A stretch of 64,000 nt of DNA, from contig JAUIBT010000010.1 in the NCBI GenBank assembly GCA_030428255.1, positions 48,374 through 112,373 of the forward strand. Direction: 5' to 3'. The position numbers and the translations under genes are program-made. This DNA comes from Alphaproteobacteria bacterium. GTDB taxonomy: Bacteria; Pseudomonadota; Alphaproteobacteria; UBA7985; JAUIBT01. A model generated the notes under the pieces. The model was not told the origin of the DNA. It made no database searches and worked only from the letters and a program-made list of their open reading frames with translations. Shown in pieces: positions 55,137 through 63,878 of this stretch (its first letter is position 1; each line of letters opens with the position of its first letter).

Positions 55137-55158
55137 GAGTCAGTCCCAATCGAACAAG

Positions 55159-55190
55159 AAACCCCGGTCTTCTGGCCGGGGTTTTTCTTT
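55159..55190 (+). terminator. Terminator after glnA
   Basis: Stem aaccccgg/ccggggtt (55160-55167 with 55176-55183) followed by tttttcttt. Confidence 0.92.
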
Positions 55191-55213
55191 GCCCCTCTGC
55201 TTGATTTGGGCAC

Positions 55214-55240
55214 AAAAAAGCCCCGCTGCCAGGGCGGGGC
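55214..55240 (-). terminator. Terminator of the DUF1127 gene
   Basis: Stem gccccgc/gcggggc (55220-55226 with 55234-55240); on the minus strand it is followed by six T (55219-55214). Confidence 0.88.
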
Positions 55241-55272
55241 TTATGATAACCAAAGGCAAGCGGCCTAATGCG

Positions 55273-55416
55273 TCAGAGGCGACGGCCCATTTCGTTCATC
55301 AGGTCGGCGCGGGTCAGGCCCAAATCTTCGAGCTGGCGGGCGTCCATGTTGTCCCACAAAGACAGCAGGCGACCACGGCGGGATTGTTGAGAGATAAGGC
55401 GAATAAGACCAATCAT
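55273..55416 (-). CDS. DUF1127 domain peptide
   Basis: This 47-aa peptide was found by direct reading: it begins MIGLIRLISQQSRRGRLLSLW and ends DLMNEMGRRL. It contains the DUF1127 core (LxxLWDNMDARQLEDLGLTRADL), a helix pair common in alphaproteobacteria, where such peptides have been linked to RNA metabolism and phosphate or amino-acid stress. gaggag stands just upstream and a terminator follows. It converges with glnA. Confidence 0.85.
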   Translation of the reverse strand: MIGLIRLISQQSRRGRLLSLWDNMDARQLEDLGLTRADLMNEMGRRL

Positions 55417-55954
55417 AGCGAACTCCTCTAAAGACTGGCATGGCAGAGATAGCTCGGCGAGTCGTGATTTTGGCGCGGCCCGTCAGCGGCCTGGGGTGTC
55501 GCAGGTTTCCGGGTCGCAAACTAGGCCGGGACCGCCTGATCATAGCGCAAAACCGACGCAAGTGAACCTGGTGATCAGACCTGCTAAAATCGCATGGCTT
55601 TTGGCTGCCCTCGGCACCTTTAGAGCCTCAAAACGTCGCCAGCGAAAGCGCGCTCCTGCGCCGCTATATCCAGCTTTTTCATCCCAAATTTGGCTTGCAT
55701 ATAGCCTCCAAGCCGCCGCGCTCCAACTTCTGGCCGGTCCGCAGGGTCACATCGTTGCCCTTGACCGCGTTCTTTCCAAAAATCGCGACGCCAAGAGCTT
55801 GCCGGCTCGAACGGCCAAAGTGAAGCCACATACAGGTGCTAGGAGGGCGCGCTCACTTGGGCTGTTTGCCGTCACCCGAGTTTCACCATGTTGAAGACCA
55901 GCCCCTAGCGGCATAATCCTTCATTCGCCCTGAGTTTGTGCTAAAGGCCTCACT
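55417..55954. other. Gene-poor region of 538 bp
   Basis: No convincing gene on either strand. Open frames exist, for example 55496-55894 plus and 55620-55829 minus, but they lack ribosome sites, families or sensible composition. The DUF1127 promoter should lie at the left end and that of the M15-like peptidase gene at the right end. Confidence 0.5.
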
Positions 55955-56671
55955 ATGGAGACCACCCCACTCTATCTGCCCGAAGACATGCGGCGCCCCA
56001 AGGAAGCCGAGCGCCAGGAACCCGCAGGCTCGCGCCTAAGTGGAAGCCTGTTCCGAAGCTTGGCCCCAGGCCTGTTCAAGCGCCCAACAAAGCGCATGCT
56101 GGCGGTGATGTTGGTCGCGCTGATGGCAATGGGCGGCCTGGCGGGCTATGGCGTTTGGCGCTATCTTTATCAGCAAGATCGCCAGTTTTTTGACCCGATT
56201 GACGATCCGGCCAACGCGGCCTTGGTGGCCGAGTTTCAAGACTTCCTAGAATCCAACTACGTCATCTATTTCGATGCGCGCGAGCTGTTGACCCCTGGCG
56301 GCTCTCACCGACGTGTGGGCTCCAGCGGCTATGGCCTCAACCGCCTACCGCCGCGCCACCTATGGGAGGGCATGCTGGCCAGCCTGTTCGTGATCGAAGA
56401 GCTGCGCGAGCGCTTTGGCGGTGAACTGAACATCGTCTCTGGCTATCGCGCCCCGCTCTACAACGCGGCGATTGGCGGCGCGCGGCGCAGCCAGCACATG
56501 CGCTATACGGCGTTTGACGTTGCCCCGAAGAGCCGTAAGGCCGAAGATGTAGCCAAACTCCACAAGATCTTGCTGACCATGCGCGATGAGGAACAGCTAT
56601 TTGTCGGTGGCCTGGGTAAATACGACACCTGGGTCCACATCGACACGCGCGAGAAAAACGCCAATTGGTGA
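55955..56671 (+). CDS. Membrane-anchored M15-like (DUF882-type) peptidase
   Basis: This 238-aa protein has a charged cytoplasmic leader and one membrane helix (~47-69). The periplasmic domain contains VSGYRAPLYNAAIGGA, the zinc-ligand region RRSQHMRYTAFDVAP and the second His in YDTWVHIDTR. This is the fold of D-Ala-D-Ala carboxypeptidase/peptidase M15 relatives that trim or bind peptidoglycan. The conserved Tyr and Arg in SGYR are present. It lies 119 bp upstream of parE. Confidence 0.78.
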   Translation: METTPLYLPEDMRRPKEAERQEPAGSRLSGSLFRSLAPGLFKRPTKRMLAVMLVALMAMGGLAGYGVWRYLYQQDRQFFDPIDDPANAALVAEFQDFLESNYVIYFDARELLTPGGSHRRVGSSGYGLNRLPPRHLWEGMLASLFVIEELRERFGGELNIVSGYRAPLYNAAIGGARRSQHMRYTAFDVAPKSRKAEDVAKLHKILLTMRDEEQLFVGGLGKYDTWVHIDTREKNANW

Positions 56672-56790
56672 GGCAAACTATCCCCAGCGCTTCGGTGCAG
56701 AGAGGATTCGCAACCCCAGCTTTATAGCCAGCGTGCAACAGGAAGCCTATACCAAGGCTTCCCGTTCAAACGATAGAGGCTAAAGCCGTC

Positions 56791-58821
56791 GTGTCAGACC
56801 TGCTTAACGATCTGGTGCCCGCCCCCAAGCAAGACGCCAAGGGGTCCTACAGTGCCAAGGACATCGAGGTGCTGGAGGGCTTGGAGCCCGTGCGCAAGCG
56901 CCCCGGCATGTACATCGGCGGGACCGACGAGCGCGCCTTGCACCACCTGGCCTCAGAGATCATTGACAACGCCATGGATGAGGCCGTTGCCGGTCACGCC
57001 AGCCACATCAAGATCCACTTGGACGCAGACGGCTGTGCCACCATCACTGATAACGGGCGCGGCATCCCCGTCGATCCCCACCCCAAGTACAAAGACAAGT
57101 CCGCGCTGGAGGTCATCCTGACCACATTGCACTCGGGCGGTAAGTTCTCTGGCAAGGCCTACGCAACGTCGGGCGGTCTGCACGGCGTTGGCATTTCGGT
57201 GGTCAACGCGCTGTCCGACCTGTTGGTGGTCGAGGTGGCGCGCGATAAGTCGCTCTATCGTCAGTCCTTCAGCCGTGGCCTGCCGCAAGGTGGCATCGAG
57301 CGTGTTGGCGCAGCGCCCAACCGGCGCGGCACATCGGTGCGCTTCCACCCGGACCCGCAGATTTTTGGCGATAAGGCCAAGCTGAAGGCTGACCCACTGT
57401 ATCGCTTCGCCCGCTCGAAAGCCTTCTTGCAAAAAGGTGTCGAAATCCGCTGGTCCTGCGATCCCAGCTTGCTGGAGGCGGACTCTAAGACCCCCGCCGA
57501 AGCCGTACTGCACTTCCCCGGCGGCTTGGCGGACAGTCTGCAAGAAACCGTGGTGGGTGAGAGCCTGGTCACGCCCATCTTGTACGCCGGTGAGGCCGAC
57601 TTTCCTGACGATCAAGGCCGCATGGAATGGGCCATCGCCTGGCTCGATCAGGCCGATGCCAGCGTCAGCGCCTTTTGTAACACCATCCCCACCCCACTGG
57701 GCGGCACCCACGAGCAGGGCCTGCGATCTGGCTTGGCGCGCGCCATCAAGGGCTTTGGCGATCTGGCAGGCAACAAGAAGGCTGGCAGCATTACGCCCGA
57801 AGACGTTATGGGCGCCGCGCGCAGCCTGCTGTCTATCTTTATCCGCGAGCCGCAATTCCAGGGCCAGACCAAGGACCGTCTGACCTCGGCCTATGTCACG
57901 CGCCTGGTCGATAACGCCATCAAGGATCAGTTGGATCACTGGCTGGCTCAGCACCCCAAAGAGGCCAAGGCGCTACTGGACAACATCGTGCTGCGCGCCG
58001 AAGAACGCCAGCGCCGTCGCCAAGCCAAAGAGCAGTCGCGCAAGACCGCCACCTCGCGCCTGCGTCTGCCGGGCAAGCTGGCGGACTGTTCGCGGGCCAA
58101 CCGGGCCGATACCGAGATTTTCCTGGTCGAGGGCGATTCGGCGGGTGGCTCTGCCAAGCAAGCGCGCAAGCGCGAGACCCAAGCCATTTTGCCTCTGCGC
58201 GGCAAAATCTTGAACGTGGCCAGCGCCACCAGCGACAAGTTGCGGGCCAACCAAGAGCTGTCGGACCTGTCACAGGCTTTGGGCGTAGGGCTAGGCCGCC
58301 AATTCAAGCTGGATGAAGTTCGCTATGAGCGGGTCATCATCATGACCGACGCGGACGTGGACGGGGCCCACATCGCCAGCCTGCTGATGACCTTCTTCTA
58401 TCGCGAGATGCGCCCGCTGATCGACGCGGGCCGCTTGTTCCTGGCCATGCCGCCGCTGTATCGCCTTAGCCAGGGCGGCAAGGTGCTTTACGCGCGCGAC
58501 GACGACCACAAAGACGAGCTGCTGGCCAGCGCCTTTAAGTCCAACGCCAAGGTTGAGATTTCGCGCTTCAAGGGTTTGGGCGAAATGTCCTCGCCACAGC
58601 TCAAAGAAACCACCATGAACCCCGCGACTCGCCAACTGCTGCAAGTGCGCCTGGATGACTTTTCCGGCGATGGTTTGGGCGGCCAACAGGACTTGGGCCC
58701 GAACGCCGAGGCAATCGCGGGTGTGGATCAGCTCGTAGAGGACCTCATGGGCCGAAAACCTGAGCGTCGCTTTGCCTTTATTCAGGAAAACGCCGCTTTT
58801 GCAGAAGATTTGGACATCTAG
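56791..58821 (+). CDS. parE: DNA topoisomerase IV subunit B
   Basis: This 676-aa ATPase subunit has the GHKL domain (EGLEPVRKRPGMYIGGTD, DNAMDEAVAGHA, DNGRGIPVD, GLHGVGISVVNALS) and the Toprim domain (EIFLVEGDSAGGSAKQARKR, then MTDADVDGAHIASLL). It pairs with ParC to decatenate chromosomes. The GTG start is chosen because the frame has a natural begin there (MSDLLNDLV). Length and the lack of the GyrB insertion favour ParE over GyrB, though the two families are close. Confidence 0.9.
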   Translation: MSDLLNDLVPAPKQDAKGSYSAKDIEVLEGLEPVRKRPGMYIGGTDERALHHLASEIIDNAMDEAVAGHASHIKIHLDADGCATITDNGRGIPVDPHPKYKDKSALEVILTTLHSGGKFSGKAYATSGGLHGVGISVVNALSDLLVVEVARDKSLYRQSFSRGLPQGGIERVGAAPNRRGTSVRFHPDPQIFGDKAKLKADPLYRFARSKAFLQKGVEIRWSCDPSLLEADSKTPAEAVLHFPGGLADSLQETVVGESLVTPILYAGEADFPDDQGRMEWAIAWLDQADASVSAFCNTIPTPLGGTHEQGLRSGLARAIKGFGDLAGNKKAGSITPEDVMGAARSLLSIFIREPQFQGQTKDRLTSAYVTRLVDNAIKDQLDHWLAQHPKEAKALLDNIVLRAEERQRRRQAKEQSRKTATSRLRLPGKLADCSRANRADTEIFLVEGDSAGGSAKQARKRETQAILPLRGKILNVASATSDKLRANQELSDLSQALGVGLGRQFKLDEVRYERVIIMTDADVDGAHIASLLMTFFYREMRPLIDAGRLFLAMPPLYRLSQGGKVLYARDDDHKDELLASAFKSNAKVEISRFKGLGEMSSPQLKETTMNPATRQLLQVRLDDFSGDGLGGQQDLGPNAEAIAGVDQLVEDLMGRKPERRFAFIQENAAFAEDLDI

Positions 58822-58914
58822 AGTCAACTCTTGCACGCCGAGCTGCTAGGTTGGATTTGAAAAATCCCCAACAATGGCTGGCCTTTTGGACCTGCCCTTC
58901 CCATCTAGCTCTCT

Positions 58915-60219
58915 ATGACCCGAAGCCGACCCCCGTTGATCGACTTGCCAGGCCCCAACCCAACTCACCCGACCACCTCTGCGACCGGGTTGTCGCGGCG
59001 CGCCCTGCTGAAGGGCGGTCTACAGGGCCTGGGGCTCGCAGGCCTGTCGAGCCTGGGGCTGACCGCTTGCCAACCCGCTCAGGGTGGACAGGTCGAACCG
59101 CAAGCCAACTATGGCCGACGCGAGCCCGTCCCCGCCGAGCTGTTGGACAAAGCCAGCATCCCGACCTTTCCCAACACCCGCTTTTTTGCCGACCGCCCCA
59201 GTCGCGACTTTGCAGCCTGGCTAGACATCTGGACCCGCCAGCGCCGCAACCTGGGCCTGGCCTCCACAAAACCGATGGATGCCATCGCCTTTTCTGGTGG
59301 CTCCAGCGAGGGCGCGTTCGGCGGCGGCTTGATGGTTGGCTGGGGCCAACGCGGCGACCGCCCAGTCTTTGATCTGGTCAGCGGCATCTCTGCTGGCGCG
59401 ATTGTGGGTGCGAGCGTCATTCTGGGCCATGGTTATGAGCAGCGCATCCAGGCTGCCTTCACCAGCAACGCATTTTCAGACATTTTGACTCTGCGTCCCA
59501 CATCGCTGCTGTTTGGTGGTCCCAGCTTGTCGAGCGCGGCCAAGCTGGCCAGCCAGTTGGAAGAACAAGTCGATGATGCCATGATCGACCAGATTGGCCG
59601 GGCCTATCATGCCGGACGCCGCTTCATGGTCATCACCTCCAACCTGGATCAACAGCGACCCGTGGCTTGGGACATCACCGCGATTGCTGCCTCCTTGCAC
59701 CCCTCGCGCTATGCTTTGGTGCGTAAGGTCTTGCTGGCCAGCGCGGCACTGCCCGGCCTGTTCCCGCCAGTGCGCTTTGCTGTGGTCGCCGACGGCAAGG
59801 CCTATGACGAGTTCCACGTTGACGGGGCGGTGACCCAAGGCCTCTACCTGTTTCCCGGTGCGCAAGACAGCCTGACCACGGTGCGCCAGATGGCACCCGA
59901 GATGCGCTTTAACATCTACATGGTGATCAATGGGCCGATTTTGCCGACCTACGACCCCGTGCGGGCGCGGGCACTGAATCTGGCCAACTCTTCTTTGCAG
60001 ACCTTGCTTAAAAACCGCACCGCAGGCGACGTGAAAGAAATCTTCCGCATTGCGCAGTTCTTTCAGACCCCGGCACGCTTGACCTTCTTGCCGCAAGACA
60101 TGTCTCAGACCTCTGAGACCAACAGCTTTAAGGCCGACTACATGAATAAGCTGTTCGCCTATGGCCAGGAGCGCGGCTTGAAAGCCGATCTGTGGTATGA
60201 TCGTTTCCCGCTGATTTAG
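58915..60219 (+). CDS. Patatin-like phospholipase lipoprotein with Tat-type signal
   Basis: This 434-aa protein begins with a twin-arginine-like signal (SRRALLK, residues 27-33, then a hydrophobic stretch) ending in the lipobox LTAC (Cys52), so it is probably exported folded and lipidated. The hydrolase has the glycine-rich oxyanion loop SGGSSEGAFGGG, the nucleophile Ser159 in GISAG and the dyad Asp in HVDGAV. Patatin-type enzymes hydrolyse phospholipid acyl bonds. It stands alone between parE and msrA. Confidence 0.84.
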   Translation: MTRSRPPLIDLPGPNPTHPTTSATGLSRRALLKGGLQGLGLAGLSSLGLTACQPAQGGQVEPQANYGRREPVPAELLDKASIPTFPNTRFFADRPSRDFAAWLDIWTRQRRNLGLASTKPMDAIAFSGGSSEGAFGGGLMVGWGQRGDRPVFDLVSGISAGAIVGASVILGHGYEQRIQAAFTSNAFSDILTLRPTSLLFGGPSLSSAAKLASQLEEQVDDAMIDQIGRAYHAGRRFMVITSNLDQQRPVAWDITAIAASLHPSRYALVRKVLLASAALPGLFPPVRFAVVADGKAYDEFHVDGAVTQGLYLFPGAQDSLTTVRQMAPEMRFNIYMVINGPILPTYDPVRARALNLANSSLQTLLKNRTAGDVKEIFRIAQFFQTPARLTFLPQDMSQTSETNSFKADYMNKLFAYGQERGLKADLWYDRFPLI

Positions 60220-60423
60220 GCCGCTGATTTGAGCCCCGGGCACCTAGGCCCAGGCTTCACCAAACCGGACACCCTGGACACATGACACCCTGAGCAAACG
60301 CGGCGAGAATGCGATTTTGTAACCAAAACCTTACGCGTTCTTGAGCCGCCTTGTTTTGTGGTCAGGCGCACGCGGTGGCACAAGAGGAGCTCTTCCCTCT
60401 CTTGTTCCCTAAGGAGCCCTTTC

Positions 60424-61110
60424 ATGCGAACATCTTTTCTAACACGACCGGTCCTAGCGGGGCTTGGTTTGGCGCTCGCCGTGCTGATCGGTTGGCTGCT
60501 TATTAGCATGCCCTTCACCCGCAATCGGGCAGAAGCCCAGGTCCAGACCCAAGCCACCACCTTGCCAATGAACCAAGCCTCTGTCGTGTTGGCAGGCGGC
60601 TGCTTTTGGTGCCTCGAGAGCGACATGGACCACGTGACGGGCGTGGTGGGTACCACCAGTGGCTATTCCGGCGGACATCTTGACAATCCGACCTACAAGA
60701 AGGTCTCGGCGGGCGGTACCGGCCACTATGAGGTGGTCAAAATTGACTACGATCCCGGGCAGGTCAGCTTCGCCAAAATCTTGGATGTCTTCTGGCACTC
60801 GGTCGATCCAACAGACCCCGGTGGCCAGTTCTGTGACCGCGGCCATTCCTATAAGACCGCTGTGTTCGTCTCCACACCCGAGGAACGCCAGATCGCCGAG
60901 GCCTCCAAGCAAGCGCTGATCGACCAGGGCATCAACATTGTCACCCCCATCTTGGACGCGGCCACCTTTTATTCTGCCGAGGACTATCACCAGGATTACT
61001 ATACCAAGAACCCGCGTCGCTATAACTTCTATCGTTTCGCTTGCGGTCGCGATAAAAGGGTTAAACAGCTCTGGGGAGCCGACGCGCACCGGGGCATCAA
61101 CAAAGAATAA
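60424..61110 (+). CDS. msrA: Peptide-methionine (S)-S-oxide reductase, membrane-anchored
   Basis: This 228-aa protein has an N-terminal hydrophobic anchor (residues ~9-28) before the MsrA domain: AGGCFWCLESDM with the catalytic Cys60 and a second Cys63, GYSGGHLDNPTY, and HYEVVKIDYDP. It repairs S-methionine sulfoxide; the anchor places this copy in the periplasm. The ATG at 60424 has taaggag upstream. It is followed closely by eda. Confidence 0.92.
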   Translation: MRTSFLTRPVLAGLGLALAVLIGWLLISMPFTRNRAEAQVQTQATTLPMNQASVVLAGGCFWCLESDMDHVTGVVGTTSGYSGGHLDNPTYKKVSAGGTGHYEVVKIDYDPGQVSFAKILDVFWHSVDPTDPGGQFCDRGHSYKTAVFVSTPEERQIAEASKQALIDQGINIVTPILDAATFYSAEDYHQDYYTKNPRRYNFYRFACGRDKRVKQLWGADAHRGINKE

Positions 61111-61135
61111 TCCCGACAAAAGACCAAAGGACATC

Positions 61136-61798
61136 ATGAGCCTGCTGCGATCCCTTGCCCGCCACCCCATCATTCCAGTCATCATTGTAGAGCAGATCGA
61201 AGACGCCGTTCCCTTAGGCCAAGCCCTGGTTGACGGCGGCCTGCCAGTGCTGGAAGTCACCTTGCGAACCCCGGTGGCCTTGGATGCGATCAAACGCATG
61301 GCCGCTGAGATTGAAGGTGCCATTGTCGGCGCGGGCACGCTGCGCCACAGTGATGATGTTCAGGCGGCCAAGGCTGCCGGCGCAACCTTTGGCGTCTCAC
61401 CCGGCTCGCCCGCGACCTTGCTGCAAGCTGCGCAAGATGCGGGCCTGCCGCTGTTACCTGGTGTGGCCAGTGCGACAGAGGCTATGAACGCCAACAATCT
61501 GGGCTATCAGTTCTTGAAGTTCTTCCCCGCTGAGGCCTCAGGCGGTGCCAAGGCGATCGCAGCCCTGGCCAGCCCGCTGGCAGGCCTAGTCTTCTGCCCC
61601 ACGGGCGGCGTCAGCCCCGCCAATTTGCGCGATTATTTATCCTGCCCGAACGTGGTCTGCGCGGGCGGCTCTTGGATGCTCCCCAAGGACTTGATTGCTG
61701 CTAAAAATTGGACGAAGATCCGCGATCTTGCCGCCGAGGCTAGAGCCGCTGCCCTTGCTGCCGGTTGGCAAGACAAAAGCACCGCGATCAACGCCTAG
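61136..61798 (+). CDS. eda: 2-dehydro-3-deoxy-phosphogluconate aldolase (KDPG aldolase)
   Basis: This 220-aa class I aldolase has the active-site Glu40 (LEVTLRTP), GAGTLRHSDD and the Schiff-base Lys128 in QFLKFFPAE, then CPTGGVSPAN. It cleaves KDPG to pyruvate and glyceraldehyde-3-phosphate in the Entner-Doudoroff pathway. No edd or zwf is nearby. The ATG at 61136 is used, 25 nt after msrA. Confidence 0.95.
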   Translation: MSLLRSLARHPIIPVIIVEQIEDAVPLGQALVDGGLPVLEVTLRTPVALDAIKRMAAEIEGAIVGAGTLRHSDDVQAAKAAGATFGVSPGSPATLLQAAQDAGLPLLPGVASATEAMNANNLGYQFLKFFPAEASGGAKAIAALASPLAGLVFCPTGGVSPANLRDYLSCPNVVCAGGSWMLPKDLIAAKNWTKIRDLAAEARAAALAAGWQDKSTAINA

Positions 61799-61867
61799 CG
61801 GCGATCACTCGTGTCAGGCCTGGGCACAGTGTCCGGGTCTCAACCGCCTGAAAGGAGCCCGCGCGCC

Positions 61868-62581
61868 ATGGCTGCGCTCACCAAAGAGTTTTTGGCGTCC
61901 GATGCCTGGCGTACAGAAGCCAATGCCTTGGGCGAAAAGCTCGACTATCCGCTGTGGAGCGACGACATGCTGCGCGCCTCTGTGCGCACAACGCTGAGCG
62001 CCGCACCCGCACAGCAAGATCACAGCCAAGGCGTTTGGATCTTCGGCTATGGCTCTTTGATCTGGAACCCGCTGCTCGACTACGATCTGAAAAAACCGGC
62101 CTTGGTTCATGGCTATCAACGCCGCTTCTGCCTGCAAACCCGCTTTGGCAGGGGCAGCCCGGACAAGCCCGGCCTGGTGCTGGCGCTAGACGAGGGCGGG
62201 CGCACCGAGGGCCGCGCCTTTCGCGTGCGGCCCGACAATCTGGAGCACGAGCTGTTCTTGTTGTGGCGGCGTGAGATGCTGTCTGGCTCTTATCGCCCGC
62301 TATGGCTTGACGGCGAGATCGAGGGGCGCCCCAGCCCCATGCTGACCTTCGTAATTGACGTCAATTGTGGGCGCTATACCGGCCCAATCTGCCCCGAAAA
62401 GAAGCTGCATATGCTGTTGACAGGCGAAGGCATGCTGGGCACGAGCCTGGACTATTTCACCCAGACCTTAGCCAGCCTGCGCAACGAAGGCATTGTTTGC
62501 GACTACCTGGAGCAGTTGGAGCAAGACCTAAACACGGCTGCCGCAAGGCGCGCCGCGCCGGGCCATGCCAAGGGCGCGTGA
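61868..62581 (+). CDS. chaC: Glutathione-specific gamma-glutamylcyclotransferase
   Basis: This 237-aa protein has the ChaC core: WIFGYGSLIWNP (substrate-binding), GYQRRFCLQT, RGSPDKPGLVLAL and LWRREML with the conserved Glu. It degrades glutathione to 5-oxoproline and Cys-Gly. I use the ATG at 61868 with aaaggag ~10 nt upstream; a GTG at 61811 also opens the frame. The stop overlaps the start of the next small gene as GTGA (62578-62581). Confidence 0.88.
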   Translation: MAALTKEFLASDAWRTEANALGEKLDYPLWSDDMLRASVRTTLSAAPAQQDHSQGVWIFGYGSLIWNPLLDYDLKKPALVHGYQRRFCLQTRFGRGSPDKPGLVLALDEGGRTEGRAFRVRPDNLEHELFLLWRREMLSGSYRPLWLDGEIEGRPSPMLTFVIDVNCGRYTGPICPEKKLHMLLTGEGMLGTSLDYFTQTLASLRNEGIVCDYLEQLEQDLNTAAARRAAPGHAKGA

Positions 62582-62850
62582 GGCGGGGCGTGCCGAGTAG
62601 ATCGCGCTGGCGCTTGGCGAACTTGAGCGGCCTTCCCCGCCTGCTGCGCGCGCGCGGAGCCAAGCGATTTTGGCTCAAGGACCGCAGCGGTGAGCCCCAT
62701 GTGCTGTTGCCCTTTTCCGACTACGCCGAGCTCTTGTCCTACAAACGCCACGCTTTGAGCTGGGCCGAATTGAGCGCAGAAGAACAGGCCGCTTTGCACG
62801 AAGAAGCGCGGCTGGCTGGGCTTGCGGCCGAGCGCGAGACAAGCTCGTGA
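62578..62850 (+). CDS. Small basic protein, antitoxin-like partner
   Basis: This 90-aa protein (GTG start) overlaps chaC by GTGA and the next gene by GTGA at 62847-62850. It opens with an Arg-rich stretch and contains LLPFSDYAELLSYKRHALSWAEL with a helical acidic tail. It resembles an antitoxin by size and position before a PemK/MazF-like gene, but no known antitoxin family is recognised. Confidence 0.55.
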   Translation: MRRGVPSRSRWRLANLSGLPRLLRARGAKRFWLKDRSGEPHVLLPFSDYAELLSYKRHALSWAELSAEEQAALHEEARLAGLAAERETSS

Positions 62851-63347
62851 CCGGCACCGACCCCCGCCTGCCCAACACTGCCGCAAGCCGACTGCCGAGT
62901 AAGCCGCCCAAGGCGGGCGATCTCATCTGCTATCGCTATATCTGGATCAATCGCAACTTTGCCCGCACGCCCAAGCACGCCGACAAAGTGCGTCCGGTGC
63001 TGGTGCTGCACCGTGAGCCGCTGGGCGCGGGCCTTTTCCAGCTCAGTCTGCTGGCCATCAGCACGAAGAAGCAGCGCGAGCCCGACAAGGGGCTGGCGGT
63101 GCCGCACTTGGAGCGCCAGCGCGCGGGCCTGAAAGAAAAGTCTTGGGTCGTGACGACTGGCATCAATCGGGTGACTTGGCCCTCCGACCTGTTCGAACCC
63201 TTTGATCCGCCGACCGGAAGCGCTGGCGCCTATGCGCGCTTTTCGTCCGCTTTTTTCGCGCACATCGCCCAAACGGTGAGCCAAAATATCAGCATCGCTC
63301 AAGCAGAAAAAGAGCGCAAACTCAAACGCTTGATGAAGCGCGGTTGA
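62847..63347 (+). CDS. PemK/MazF-like toxin-fold protein
   Basis: This 166-aa protein contains PKAGDLICYRYIW, DKVRPVLVLHRE, LLAIS, and KSWVVTTGINRVTWPSD. The pattern matches the plasmid-maintenance-toxin-like group widespread in alphaproteobacteria (conserved GD, RPxxV, and W-containing strand). MazF enzymes cut RNA; this distant group has not been shown to. GTG start overlaps the upstream stop, so expression is coupled to its neighbour. Confidence 0.7.
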   Translation: MTGTDPRLPNTAASRLPSKPPKAGDLICYRYIWINRNFARTPKHADKVRPVLVLHREPLGAGLFQLSLLAISTKKQREPDKGLAVPHLERQRAGLKEKSWVVTTGINRVTWPSDLFEPFDPPTGSAGAYARFSSAFFAHIAQTVSQNISIAQAEKERKLKRLMKRG

Positions 63348-63570
63348 GGCAAGCCTTGCCGACGCGCCTGGCTCTGCCTTTGATCTCGGGTTTCGCGCTT
63401 TTGATCCTGCGCCCAGCTTTGCCATCGACGGGCGGCCGACGCCAGGTGTTAGGGCGGCGGTAGATCGTCCGCCAAACCCAGCGCTACAGTTCCGCCAGGC
63501 CTAGCACAAAACCCGAGCAATCGCCCCCGAGTGCGAAGGCAGGCTGGCGGTTTGGCCCTTTAATGCCAAA
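63348..63570. other. Intergenic region before the AT-richer right end
   Basis: A 223-bp spacer, GC-rich, where I saw no gene. The base composition falls to the right of 63560. Confidence 0.45.
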
Positions 63571-63831
63571 TCAAACGAGCCAGGGGCCGTAGTCGGGCTC
63601 AGCCCATTCACACCGCCCGACCCCCACGTCCCAATAAAAATAATCACCGTTTAGCAAGCATTCTTCTTTCGTTCCAAAATCGCACATAGATAGCGATTCA
63701 TCCCAGCGGCCACCGCTGTCTAGGCATGAATCGATGTCAATAAATTCCGCGATATCCTTGCGAAAGATCACCATGGTGACCAACAACGCCAGCAACACCA
63801 TGTGCCAAATCTTCAACTTGGTGCCCATCAT
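63571..63831 (-). CDS. Small membrane-anchored cysteine protein, unknown
   Basis: This 86-aa protein has one membrane helix (~7-24) and a domain with four Cys (DIDSCLDSGGRWD, MCDFG, EECLLNG, RCEW). The SCLDxGGRWD stretch recurs in short exported proteins of unknown role. Its AT content is higher than that of neighbours, and it lies next to an IS end, suggesting recent acquisition. ATG 63831 or 63828 may be used. Confidence 0.6.
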   Translation of the reverse strand: MMGTKLKIWHMVLLALLVTMVIFRKDIAEFIDIDSCLDSGGRWDESLSMCDFGTKEECLLNGDYFYWDVGVGRCEWAEPDYGPWLV

Positions 63832-63878
63832 CACACTACCAATACTTTTTTGGTAGAGCAGGGGGACGATATGCTAGG

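Noticed and set aside
55620..55829. Small minus ORF in the 538-bp gap
   Set aside because: No ribosome site or family; alternative frames in the same place are equally open.
56953..57954. 333-codon minus frame opposite parE
   Set aside because: Shadow of a well-supported topoisomerase gene; no recognisable domain or ribosome site.
60454..61338. 294-codon minus frame opposite msrA and eda
   Set aside because: Covers two genes with clear catalytic motifs; the antisense translation shows no family.
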